From: Bacteroidota bacterium
GTDB lineage: Bacteria; Bacteroidota; Bacteroidia; Chitinophagales; Chitinophagaceae
Assembly (NCBI GenBank): GCA_023417815.1
Contig: JAEZEI010000021.1
Span: 1-64,000 of the forward strand
DNA: 64,000 nt
Direction of reading: 5' to 3'
The translations under genes were made by a program, and so were the position numbers. The notes under the pieces are model-generated. The model saw nothing but the letters and a program-made list of their open reading frames with translations. It searched no databases and was not told the origin of the DNA. This document shows, piece after piece, positions 1-7,772 of this stretch (position 1 is its first letter; each line of letters starts with the position of its first letter).

Positions 1-160
1 ATTATCGGGCAGAAGTGGGAGGTGGTTGGAGGTTGGGGGTTGGAAGTTGGAGGTTGGAGGTTGGAAGTTGGAGGTTGCATACGTAGGTCCGCCATGCCTG
101 GCGGACGGTTTTAGGTTGAAGATTGGAAGTTGGAGGTTGGAGCTTCGCCCTAAGCGGAGC
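1..160. repeat. Degenerate 7-bp tandem repeat tract with an embedded hairpin
   Basis: The tract is built from the heptamers TTGGAGG and TTGGAAG with drift. A stem-loop, GTCCGCCA-TGCC-TGGCGGAC (87-106), interrupts it. The same heptamers, on the opposite strand, return at 21160-21360, also broken up by hairpins. The open frame through it (26-298) is repetitive and has no recognisable protein character, so I treat the region as non-coding repeat. Bases 161-452 hold no gene that I can see. Confidence 0.75.
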
Positions 161-204
161 CGAAGAGTTGGATATCAACCCGTAAATTTTCGGACATCCA
201 CTAG

Positions 205-254
205 TGAACTATTTTTTCGTGAACAATTTATTTTGTTCAGAAAATTTTGTTCAG
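205..254. repeat. 50-bp segment resembling 25603-25652
   Basis: This segment begins TGAACTATTTTTTCG, contains GAACAATTTATTTTGTTC (an inverted repeat GAACAA/TTGTTC) and ends TTGTTCAG. A segment of equal length at 25603-25652 aligns over most positions with two one-base offsets. The second copy lies inside the 3' end of the XRE-regulator gene. The copy here is not in a gene and may be a decayed remnant or a mobile intergenic element. Confidence 0.5.
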
Positions 255-452
255 AGCGATTCAATAAGCAAAAACAACTGATAATCAACCTATTTTAAAA
301 ACTTCATTCCCTGTCGGGAATCCTGAATCAATTAAGAATCCGAGAGTTTCACAGGATTTAATCAATACATTGATTTGCAGAATATTCGTGAGAATCTTGC
401 CCTAAACTGTTCCAGGGTGAAATATCCAAATACCTAATTACCAATGTTGGCT

Positions 453-615
453 TGTAACGGATCGCGAAATTTTTTTTTCGAAAGTGTTACACGTGTGTAA
501 CGGATCGCGAATTTTTTTTTCAAAGCGTTACACGTGTGTAACGGATCGCGATTTTTTTTTTCAAAAGCGTTACACGTGTGTAACGGATCGCGATTTTTTA
601 TTTTCAAAACGTTAC
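453..615. repeat. Tandem array of about 42-bp hairpin units
   Basis: TGTAACGGATCGCGA occurs at 453, 496, 537 and 579 (periods 43, 41 and 42). Between copies lie a poly-T stretch and a stem-loop GTTACAC-GT-GTGTAAC (486-501, 527-542, 569-584). The array begins and ends with half-hairpins (TGTAAC at 453, GTTAC at 611). Each unit also holds the palindrome TCGCGA. The array sits just beyond the terminator of the neighbouring OmpA-family gene. The short open frames on both strands are repeat artefacts. Confidence 0.85.
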
Positions 616-628
616 AACCTCTATTATA

Positions 629-657
629 ATAAAAAAGTGCTGCAATGTGCAGCACTT
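629..657 (-). terminator. Rho-independent terminator of the OmpA-family gene
   Basis: A perfect 10-bp stem AAGTGCTGCA/TGCAGCACTT with a 3-nt loop (635-657) is followed, reading the minus strand, by a T-run. It lies 34 bp past the stop codon of the gene at 691-1983. Confidence 0.85.
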
Positions 658-690
658 CTTTATTGATATCCAATAAGTTAACAGAACCAG

Positions 691-1983
691 CTACAATTTC
701 ACGAACTCCACTCTCCTGTTCTGCGCCTTCCCTTCTATGGTCTTATTATCTGCAACCGGAACAGAAGCACCCTTACCATCAGTATGGATCCTGCTTTCAT
801 CAATGCCAAAGTCCGAAACCAGCGAAGCTTTCACTGCCGCCGCCCTTCTCTTTGAAAGATCCAGGTTCTTTGCGGCATCCCCATCACCGTCCGTATGCCC
901 GGTGATCTTAACCTTCATGTCGGGGTTCTCTCCTAATACAGTTGCCACTTCACGGATCACACCCACTGATTCATTTTTTAGTTTATCTGAATTCACGTCA
1001 AAAGTGATCCCGCTTGTTACGAATTTACCCTCTGTAACCAGTTTGTTTCTTGTATCAGGAGCGCCAATTGCCAGTCTCATGTTGCCCAGCAGGTAATAAT
1101 CATCCCTGTTATCGGTAAAATGATCTACCCTGAACATAATAGTGGTGAATTTTCCTTTTGCATCAAATGCGCGCGGAAGGTCAAAAAGTTTCTGTCCCCC
1201 TGCATACATCCTGAACCGTTGACCCTGCCTCCAGATGGATATATGCACAAAATTGTTTTCCTTATTATCCCAGAACGGCATATGTGCACTGTTGTGAATA
1301 GCAAGTGTGCTGTACGAAGTGTTCACATCCACCCCACCCGATTTATTGGCGTCGCCGGTCAGCGGGTGGAATTCGAGGAACAGTGTAGGTTTTGAAACAC
1401 CACTGGTGAAAGATTCCTTTTCTACATCTGTGATCATCAGCTTCAATTCATGGTTGCCCCAGGCGAAATCGTTGTTTACACCAAGGTCAAATTCAAGTGT
1501 ACTGTTCTCCGGTAATCCATCAATGAACTCGGCAAGGAACAAACCTTTGTTGCTGATCTTAAGCCATTTTCCTTCCTTCTTGTTTATGGTAACCACTTCC
1601 GCAGACCCGTTCGTATTCCAGCGCGTGGGGAAGTCGCCGATAGCAGTATTGGAAAAATCCTCATACGCAATAACTTTCTCACCCTGGATGAAATCATATT
1701 TGGAATAGGCTTTCAGCGGCGATGATTTTTTTATTTCCGCAGTTTCTGTTTCGGGTTCTGCCTCCTGCACGTTGCTGTTAGGATTTGAATTACCGTTTTG
1801 TTTGGAACCGCCGGTTGCGCTTTCCTCAGCTTTGTCGAGCCCTTTATCCATGGCCCTGTCTACTTTATTGTTTGCGCGTTGGTTTAGTTTATTCTTTGCT
1901 TTTTCGCCAAGGGATTTTAATACCTGTGCATCAGATGCGGAGGCGAAGGCAAGTACGGAAAGGAGCAGTAAATATTTTTTCAT
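691..1983 (-). CDS. OmpA-family outer-membrane/periplasmic protein
   Basis: A 430-residue exported protein. The start chosen is the ATG at 1983, which opens MKKYLLLLSVLAFASASDAQ, a clear signal peptide; the TTG seven codons upstream is less likely. After the signal comes a charged, Asn/Lys-rich linker, then a middle beta-rich region of unknown type. The last ~110 residues form an OmpA/MotB peptidoglycan-binding domain, with ITGHTDGDG and LSKRRAAAV preceding the C-terminal NRRVEF. In this family the domain anchors the outer membrane to peptidoglycan; the role of the middle region is unknown. The gene is monocistronic and has its own terminator. Confident as to family, not as to specific function. 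Confidence 0.85.
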   Translation of the reverse strand: MKKYLLLLSVLAFASASDAQVLKSLGEKAKNKLNQRANNKVDRAMDKGLDKAEESATGGSKQNGNSNPNSNVQEAEPETETAEIKKSSPLKAYSKYDFIQGEKVIAYEDFSNTAIGDFPTRWNTNGSAEVVTINKKEGKWLKISNKGLFLAEFIDGLPENSTLEFDLGVNNDFAWGNHELKLMITDVEKESFTSGVSKPTLFLEFHPLTGDANKSGGVDVNTSYSTLAIHNSAHMPFWDNKENNFVHISIWRQGQRFRMYAGGQKLFDLPRAFDAKGKFTTIMFRVDHFTDNRDDYYLLGNMRLAIGAPDTRNKLVTEGKFVTSGITFDVNSDKLKNESVGVIREVATVLGENPDMKVKITGHTDGDGDAAKNLDLSKRRAAAVKASLVSDFGIDESRIHTDGKGASVPVADNKTIEGKAQNRRVEFVKL

Positions 1984-2190
1984 GGTGTATAATTGATCCG
2001 GCAAGGTATAAAATCAAAAAGGAATATTCAACCATTAATTACGGGAACGGTTAACGGATGAGATGCTGCCTCAAATAAAAAGGATAAATAACCTGCTTCC
2101 CAGGAAAAAATGACGTTTTAGAAGGCTTCCCTCAGATAAAAGATGGTTTGCCCGCTGATTGCACAGAATTTTCCTGCGAAATTTGCGTTA

Positions 2191-2561
2191 GGACGCTCCT
2201 CCGTAGCGGGGGAAATAAAAAAACAAATTTCTTCCTATTGTCAGGACGCTCCTCCGGAGCGGGCGGATTAAAAAAACAATATTGTCAGGACGCTCCTCCG
2301 GAGCGGGCGGATTAAAAAAACAATTTCTTCCTATTGTCAGGACGCTCCTCCGGAGCGGGTGGATAAAAAAACAATTTCTTTCTATTGTCAGGACGCTCCT
2401 CCGGAGCGGTCGAATTAAATAAAAACAATTTCTTTCTATTGTCAGGACGCTCCTTCGGAGCGGGCGGAATAAAAAAAACAATATTGTCAGGACGCTCCTC
2501 CGGAGCGGGTGAATTAAAAAAACAATTTCTTTCTATTGTCAGGACGCTCCTCCGGAGCGGG
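2191..2561. repeat. REP-like palindromic array, eight units
   Basis: GGACGCTCCTCCGGAGCGGG or a close variant starts at 2191, 2244, 2288, 2340, 2391, 2445, 2490 and 2542. The core folds as CGCTCC-TCC-GGAGCG. Spacers are A-rich and end in an inverted pair, ACAAT and ATTGT, around an 8-nt loop (TTCTTCCT or TTCTTTCT). In the spacers after units 2 and 6 the loop is exactly absent, giving ACAATATTGT and the short 44-45 bp periods; the other periods are 51-54. Unit 1 has one stem mismatch and unit 6 a loop change. The array ends 90 bp before the HUH transposase, which suggests REP elements mobilised by a RAYT. The rest of 1984-2651 shows nothing I can name. Confidence 0.85.
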
Positions 2562-2651
2562 CACATCTATAACAATAAGCAAATTCAGATTCCTACAAAT
2601 TGGCCCTAATTAGCCATTGCGAAAAATAGATGAGAGGGATAATTTAGGCTC

Positions 2652-3107
2652 ATGGACCAAACTTATTCAAACATATACCTTCATTTCGTATGGGCTGTAA
2701 AATTCAGAGAACCTGTTATTTCCATGGAAATGGCCAAAGAACTTCTGAAATATATCAACGTCATGACGTCAAAAAGAGGTTGTAAACTGATTGCAGGTTA
2801 TTGCATGCCCGATCATATTCATTTGCTAATTAGCTACAGGCCATCCATACCGATACCTGAATTGGTGAAAGAAATAAAATACCAGACAAATCTTATGGTA
2901 AATTCAAAGAAAAGAAATTTGAAACCGTTTTATTGGCAAAATGGATACGGAGTATTTTCTGTTTCTGAAAATGATAAAGATAAAATTGCGGCCTACATCA
3001 AAAACCAGGAGAAACATCATAAAGCCAAAAATTATCCAACTGAATTTCTCGAACTATTGAGAGAAAATAATCTATCAGAATATCACGATTCAAAGCTTGA
3101 TGAATGA
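2652..3107 (+). CDS. IS200-like / RAYT single-strand transposase (HUH, Y1)
   Basis: A 151-residue protein of the Y1 transposase family (IS200/IS605 TnpA and REP-associated tyrosine transposases). The HUH motif is H55-I-H57 within MPDHIHLLI. The probable nucleophile is Y115 in AAYIKNQEKHH. The N-terminal HFVWAVKFR strand and the YWQNGYGVFSVS segment are also typical. These enzymes cut and rejoin single-stranded DNA at hairpins. Length is normal for a complete enzyme and no frame break is seen. It is a lone tnpA without tnpB, next to an array of small palindromes, so the RAYT reading is plausible. Its 3' end overlaps the convergent T9SS gene by 18 bp. Confidence 0.9.
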   Translation: MDQTYSNIYLHFVWAVKFREPVISMEMAKELLKYINVMTSKRGCKLIAGYCMPDHIHLLISYRPSIPIPELVKEIKYQTNLMVNSKKRNLKPFYWQNGYGVFSVSENDKDKIAAYIKNQEKHHKAKNYPTEFLELLRENNLSEYHDSKLDE

Positions 3108-6100
3108 GGTAGTTTCTGATCCATTGCTAAGGAAATAAACCCCTGGTCTAAGATTTGGCATATTCAACATCCCGCCTTTTTGGAGTTGTAATGACTTTAT
3201 TTTTCTTCCGGATCCATCTGTGAGCTCTAATGATTTTGAATGGTTACCCAAAAGCTGCACCCAATCGCCCTGTAGCGGGTTGGGATAAACGAAGAATGGC
3301 TGGTTTCCGCTGTTCCTTCCAAATACGATCCGGAAACGATCGGGCACTGAAGACCGGTTTGCACTTGTTGCTGTGAAATAATAAATGAGCGAATCACCGG
3401 CGATCATCGTGCTGGCGCCCAACCACCTGTCTTCCAGCCAGGCATCACGCGGAAGATCATTCTTGTAAAGCACCAATTGATACAACCCGTTCAACCTTTC
3501 AACAAATAATTGAACACTGTCGCGCCGGGGATGTAACTTTCTTCTTTCGGAAATGATCTTTTCACCATCCTTAATTATAGAAACGGTTTCATGATTCTGG
3601 CCGGCTTTCGGGATACTGATCTCATTGTTGCCGCTGTACTGGTTTGAGAAAACTGAACGTGCGCCATCGAGCAGGATGCGCTCACCACCTGTTTCCTTAT
3701 ATAATAATATACGCAGGGCAGGCATTGAAGGCCCCGGTCGATTCACTACCCTGCTGCCGATTGTCTTGGCCGTTTCATTGAAGGCAATTATTCCCACAGG
3801 CGAAGTACAGATAGCCAGGAAGGCCTGGCCGGATTCAATGATCCCTGCACCGGAAGTAAAACTTCCCCCGCCCGGGATAACATCATAGCCCGAGCCATTA
3901 TATTCAAAATACTGGTATCCACCAACCCCGTGTGAACCTGCCAGCGCGGGATCCCATAAATAATATGCATTCTGCACACCGCCTGTGAGCGACAGCAAAT
4001 TAAAATTGATCGCGGAGGCATACGGATTTCCAACAACCTCAAACTTTCCTGCATGAATCGTTGACGTGGGCGGAGCTTCACTTCCCTGCACATATAATTT
4101 ACCGCGACTCCTGAGAATGGTACTTCCCGCGGGGTCATTGAAATTCAATACACTCCTGTCACCCCGAACAAAAAGCATATAGCCACGCTTGGTATCGAGC
4201 AGCGTATCTGTCCCGTTCACTGCGCTCCATGTATTGGTCAATGCATTATACGTCTTTATGGAAACACCGGGTGAAGCCATATCGAATCCATTGATTCCCG
4301 TTGGACTGCTTAGCAACGTTCCATAGCCGGGAAATGTATTTTCCATCGGCAGGTTCCCTTCCTGCCATGCACTATTGATGGTAGAGCCTTTCGTAGGAAC
4401 AGATAATAACCGCCACGCGCGGTGCGGGGCTAAATATCTTTCCACCACGAACCTTCCTGCTCCATAGGTTATACCTCCTGTAACTCTCGCAAGGTTGGCC
4501 GTTTTAGCCGCATCCGACAACAGGTGGATATCGCTCTCAAGATGCAGGGTACCCGAAGTCACCTTTAATTCTCCCGCTATCTTTATTTCATTTCGGATTG
4601 TAAGCTGCGGTACAATGAAATTGCTGTTCAGCCTTACCGTTAGATTCCTGCCCAGGAACAATTCTCCATTATTATAAATGTTCTGCGCAGCAAAATTTCC
4701 ATTGAAGGTTAATGCGCTTGAATCTGCCGGGTCATAATTGAAAAGCGCTGAAGGCATGATCCGCAGATCACCCCGAACATTCAGGTTTACCTGCTGATGG
4801 TTCACCGTGCCTAAAAGTTCCAGCGCACCACCCGCGATCACAAGAGTGTCTATCGTACATACGCTTCCATCCACTCCATGCGTTATGATGCAATTTCCAT
4901 TCAATTCAAAATTTCCATACGTTCTGCCGAATAATGATGGCGGTTCATGCGAAAGATGTCGGTAAAGACTTCCCCGGTTAAACACAGTTTTTGATGAAGG
5001 CGCAGAAAATCCAAACGGATCACCGCCTTCATGGTATTCATAAACACTTCCGGGATTAAATACAACCACATTGGTGGTTCCTGCACTGCCAAACGGGTTT
5101 CCAACGAGGTCCTCTGCCTTTATGATCCCGCCACTGTTGATGGTTATGGAAGATGAGGTTGTTCCGAGGAGCCGGTGCGGGCTTGCATCCCCGGTTACTG
5201 AATTCTTAAAAGTGAGGGCCCCTGAAACGGAAGCTGTAGCGCCGGCAGAAAGCTGCAGGATCACAGCATCAGAAGGATCTGATGAAGCAACGTCCAGTGT
5301 GAGTGAGGATCCATTGGCGATCACGAGGTCATGACCAGCGCCTCCCCCGATCGTAAGCGTGTTCGCAGCATTATTAATTGCATCTTTCAAAACAACATTC
5401 CTGTTACCGGAGATCTGTAGCTGGCCTATCAACTGCGTTGGAACATTCATCACTTCACTTGTTGCAGGACTTGAACCATCGAATACCAGCCTGTCGGCGG
5501 AGCGTATACAATTTCTTACCGGTTGCCAGTTCAAAGGATCCTGGAAATCGTTGCTGTTCGAGCCGGTCCAGGTATAAACAGCCTGCATAGCTGAAGGGTC
5601 AGGAATATAAACGTTATCAAATTTCACGATGCCTGCAGAGGAGCCGTGGTTCCAGATACCGCCTATCCATGGAAGACCTGTTGAAGTGAGCGAAGTATTC
5701 ACCGCTGTCTCTTCAGCGGTTGCGGCGCCGGAAATGGTTGAAGGATCTGCAAAAGAATTACCGTCATTTCGCATGCGCAGGGTCCATTCGCCCGTACACG
5801 GATCGAAAGTTACCCTGATGCTCATGTGATCTGTTTTATTTGCCGGGGGAGGTACGGAAACGATCTCCGTCATGCTTCCGTTTGTAAATGTGCTTGAGAA
5901 TCTCACCAGTCGTATGCGATCATCAGATGCATCTCCATAAACAACTGCATATCCTGCCGGTGAAGAAAAAGGATCGGACGTGGTGCATCCCACAACGAAT
6001 GCCGCGCCCACCTGCCCGTTGTTGAATCCTGTTGGATCCGCAACATTGGTCTGCATATTAAAATACCATTCAAGCCTGCCGGGAGCGTTCGAAAACACAG

Positions 6101-6383
6101 TCGGGTATTTATAGGTCATCTCAATATTTGCAGCTTTGGCATTGGAGAAGGAGCATGTTGTTCCGTTGGCTGCATTCTTCGACATCTCGAAAGCATTGTT
6201 TTGGATCCTGATCGCGCCCGGACAAAGCACTTCACCGTATTCCAGCCAGTATTCATAGGTACTGCCGGCAGGCACGCCTACTTTAACTGAATCATTCCTG
6301 TTGAAGTTATCGAGAAGAACTACCGGCTGCGCTGCAGCGGTGAATGAAACCAGGGAAACCAGGACCAGGCAAAAACGTTTCAT
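3090..6383 (-). CDS. T9SS type A sorting domain-containing surface protein
   Basis: A 1097-residue secreted protein. An N-terminal signal peptide (MKRFCLVLVSLVSFTAAAQ) is followed by a beta-rich lectin/LamG-like region (about 20-265). A 'WTGSNSNDFQDPLNW' segment opens a long stretch of repetitive beta-strands of the beta-helix kind. Next is a module shared with two other genes in this window (WRLLSVPTKG, PGYGT, GYMLFVRGDRS, NPYASAINF, YYLWDPALAG). The last ~75 residues form a type A sorting domain starting FVYPNPL and ending in a Val/Tyr-rich strand. T9SS exports such proteins and usually removes the C-terminal domain on attachment to the cell surface. The ligand is unknown; an adhesin or polysaccharide-binding role is inference. 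Confidence 0.85.
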   Translation of the reverse strand: MKRFCLVLVSLVSFTAAAQPVVLLDNFNRNDSVKVGVPAGSTYEYWLEYGEVLCPGAIRIQNNAFEMSKNAANGTTCSFSNAKAANIEMTYKYPTVFSNAPGRLEWYFNMQTNVADPTGFNNGQVGAAFVVGCTTSDPFSSPAGYAVVYGDASDDRIRLVRFSSTFTNGSMTEIVSVPPPANKTDHMSIRVTFDPCTGEWTLRMRNDGNSFADPSTISGAATAEETAVNTSLTSTGLPWIGGIWNHGSSAGIVKFDNVYIPDPSAMQAVYTWTGSNSNDFQDPLNWQPVRNCIRSADRLVFDGSSPATSEVMNVPTQLIGQLQISGNRNVVLKDAINNAANTLTIGGGAGHDLVIANGSSLTLDVASSDPSDAVILQLSAGATASVSGALTFKNSVTGDASPHRLLGTTSSSITINSGGIIKAEDLVGNPFGSAGTTNVVVFNPGSVYEYHEGGDPFGFSAPSSKTVFNRGSLYRHLSHEPPSLFGRTYGNFELNGNCIITHGVDGSVCTIDTLVIAGGALELLGTVNHQQVNLNVRGDLRIMPSALFNYDPADSSALTFNGNFAAQNIYNNGELFLGRNLTVRLNSNFIVPQLTIRNEIKIAGELKVTSGTLHLESDIHLLSDAAKTANLARVTGGITYGAGRFVVERYLAPHRAWRLLSVPTKGSTINSAWQEGNLPMENTFPGYGTLLSSPTGINGFDMASPGVSIKTYNALTNTWSAVNGTDTLLDTKRGYMLFVRGDRSVLNFNDPAGSTILRSRGKLYVQGSEAPPTSTIHAGKFEVVGNPYASAINFNLLSLTGGVQNAYYLWDPALAGSHGVGGYQYFEYNGSGYDVIPGGGSFTSGAGIIESGQAFLAICTSPVGIIAFNETAKTIGSRVVNRPGPSMPALRILLYKETGGERILLDGARSVFSNQYSGNNEISIPKAGQNHETVSIIKDGEKIISERRKLHPRRDSVQLFVERLNGLYQLVLYKNDLPRDAWLEDRWLGASTMIAGDSLIYYFTATSANRSSVPDRFRIVFGRNSGNQPFFVYPNPLQGDWVQLLGNHSKSLELTDGSGRKIKSLQLQKGGMLNMPNLRPGVYFLSNGSETTSFIKL

Positions 6384-6450
6384 AAGTATTTGTATGCCAG
6401 GTATTGAACGTATGGCTGTAGTTTAAAGTATGAAGTTTACTTCACAGCAC

Positions 6451-6484
6451 AAAAAAACCCCGCAATGCGGGGTGAATTTTTTTT
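6451..6484. terminator. Bidirectional terminator-like hairpin
   Basis: Stem CCCCGC-AAT-GCGGGG (6458-6472) has an A-run on the left and a T-run on the right, so it can act in both directions. On the minus strand it would stop transcripts arriving from the NTF2-like gene, though that gene ends some 300 bp away, and insulate the T9SS gene that starts at 6383. Confidence 0.7.
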
Positions 6485-6786
6485 GGACCCGGAACTTTGT
6501 CTCCCGGTCAATCTCTGGTAGAGGTCATGGTCTTTCAAAGGATGAAGCTTCGGTTTTTCAAAGGATCATCTGTTGTTCTTCAAGGGTATTCTGGTCTTCA
6601 AAGGAATTGGTTGCCATCATCGCTTTTAAAAGCATAGGCGGATATTGGTTGTGTAAAGATGCATCCAAATAACGGCTGAGATTGTAAATAGTTTACGTTT
6701 CTTGTTGTAGAAATCTTTCTAAAACCGTTGAATATCACGTAGAAATACGATGATTTAATGATGAGCGGCAAGGGTTTTTACGCTTT
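6485..6786. other. Gene-free stretch with degenerate direct repeats
   Basis: No convincing gene. Four related boxes (TTCAAAGGAT, TTCAAAGGAT, TTCAAGGGTA, TTCAAAGGAA) start at 6534, 6557, 6579 and 6597, spaced 18-23 bp. A minus-strand reading through them gives a very short peptide with no credible start region. TTGTAGAAAT (6705) and CGTAGAAATACG (6738) resemble boxes found upstream of the other T9SS genes. Confidence 0.4.
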
Positions 6787-7233
6787 TTAATTTTCACAAA
6801 GATTATTAGCATGTCTTACTGTAAGTTGCCATCTTCCATTATTTAGCATCCAGAAATTAGAATAGCGTCGTTTTAAAACTTTGCCGGCATTAGGCGCTCC
6901 TTTAGCAGGAACCACAACCTCATTCCCCATTACTACTACCATGTTTTCAAAAAACAATACTGACTCAGGGGTCCTTTCAAATCTTGAATACCGTATAATT
7001 CCCTTCCTGATAAGCGCCAGTAATTCAGCTTTTTCCTTTACTATCCTGTTAGTTGGGTGATTTACTGTAATATCATCGTGCATTAAGGTATCCAGCGATG
7101 CAGCATCACCGCTAAATATTGCACTCGCATGTGCCTGGTCAAGTTTAAGGATGTGTGACCTCAGCTCTTCATCGGATTGCGCAGAAATATTTAAACATAT
7201 CAATAATAAGCCTGAAAAAAATTTAAGTTTCAT
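6787..7233 (-). CDS. Secreted NTF2-like (DUF4440-type) protein
   Basis: A 148-residue protein; the ATG at 7233 is preferred because it begins MKLKFFSGLLLICLNISAQ, a signal peptide, whereas the upstream start at 7272 would bury it. The mature part has the pattern of the SnoaL/DUF4440 branch of the NTF2-like fold: an N-terminal helix with 'LDQAHASAIFSGDAASLDTLMHDDITVNHP', a central KAELLALIRKG, and a C-terminal RRYSNFWMLNNGRWQL strand pair. Such proteins are small-molecule-binding or enzymatic, and the substrate cannot be told from sequence. It is the last of a run of minus-strand small genes. Confidence 0.8.
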   Translation of the reverse strand: MKLKFFSGLLLICLNISAQSDEELRSHILKLDQAHASAIFSGDAASLDTLMHDDITVNHPTNRIVKEKAELLALIRKGIIRYSRFERTPESVLFFENMVVVMGNEVVVPAKGAPNAGKVLKRRYSNFWMLNNGRWQLTVRHANNLCEN

Positions 7234-7289
7234 ACAATAGATATTAATTAGAGGTTGATTGCCTAAAATCAATTAAGATCTAACTCACG

Positions 7290-7724
7290 TTATTTACCTT
7301 GCTTTTCATTAAAGCTCATCATCCAGTTTACACCAAATTTATCGGTCAGCATCCCGAAATAATCGCCCCAGAAAGTATCCGCCAGCGGCATTGTGATCTT
7401 CCCGCCTTCAGCGAGTCCATTGAACAATTTGTCGGCCTCAGCTTTTGAATCGGCAGTTATTGAAATGGAAAAATTATTTCCCTGCACAAAAGACGGCGCC
7501 CATTCCCCACCCGTGTCGCTGCCCATAAGAATGGAAGAGCCAATGGGAAGCGATACGTGCATTATCTTGTTCTTGTCTGATTCAGGCACGGTAAAATTTT
7601 CATCTGGCGGCATTTCGCCAAACCTGCCAATATAGGTGAATTCGCCGCCGAATACAGATCTGTAAAAATTAAATGCTTCTTCGCAATTACCATTAAAGTT
7701 CAGGTAAGTGTTCGTTGTTGCCAT
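7290..7724 (-). CDS. VOC-family (PhnB-like) protein
   Basis: A 144-residue protein of the PhnB-like branch of the vicinal oxygen chelate fold. It begins with TYLNFNGNCEEAFNFYRSVFGGEF, shows the middle SILMGSD segment, and ends with ADTFWGDYFGMLTDKFGVNWM, a combination characteristic of this group. Members look like glyoxalase/bleomycin-resistance folds but mostly lack an assigned reaction, so I give no substrate. It is followed closely by the NTF2-like gene and preceded by an AHSA1-like gene; these three with DUF1801 form a loose same-strand cluster of small cytoplasmic proteins. The ATG at 7724 is the only reasonable start. Confidence 0.85.
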   Translation of the reverse strand: MATTNTYLNFNGNCEEAFNFYRSVFGGEFTYIGRFGEMPPDENFTVPESDKNKIMHVSLPIGSSILMGSDTGGEWAPSFVQGNNFSISITADSKAEADKLFNGLAEGGKITMPLADTFWGDYFGMLTDKFGVNWMMSFNEKQGK

Positions 7725-7772
7725 GATCGTTTTATTTGAATTGAAAAAAGCGCACTAAAGTTAAGGATAACT

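Noticed and set aside
26..298. Plus-strand open frame of 90 residues
   Set aside because: The first half is the 7-bp repeat (GGWKLEV...) and the second half runs through the AT-rich element at 205-254; no domain.
453..615. CRISPR array
   Set aside because: Spacers are poly-T and not unique, the repeats carry perfect inverted hairpins, and there are no cas genes in the window.
2191..2561. CRISPR array
   Set aside because: Spacers between the repeats are themselves nearly identical, so this is a tandem array rather than repeats with unique spacers.
2188..2566. Minus-strand open frames with repeated 'RRSVLTI' or 'EERPDN' peptides
   Set aside because: They arise from reading the palindromic array in different frames; no signal, no start context, and all frames are equally open.
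6485..6672. Minus-strand short ORF ending 'NSFEDQNTLEEQQMIL'
   Set aside because: A stop lies close upstream, no good ribosome-binding site is visible, and the reading passes through degenerate direct repeats.
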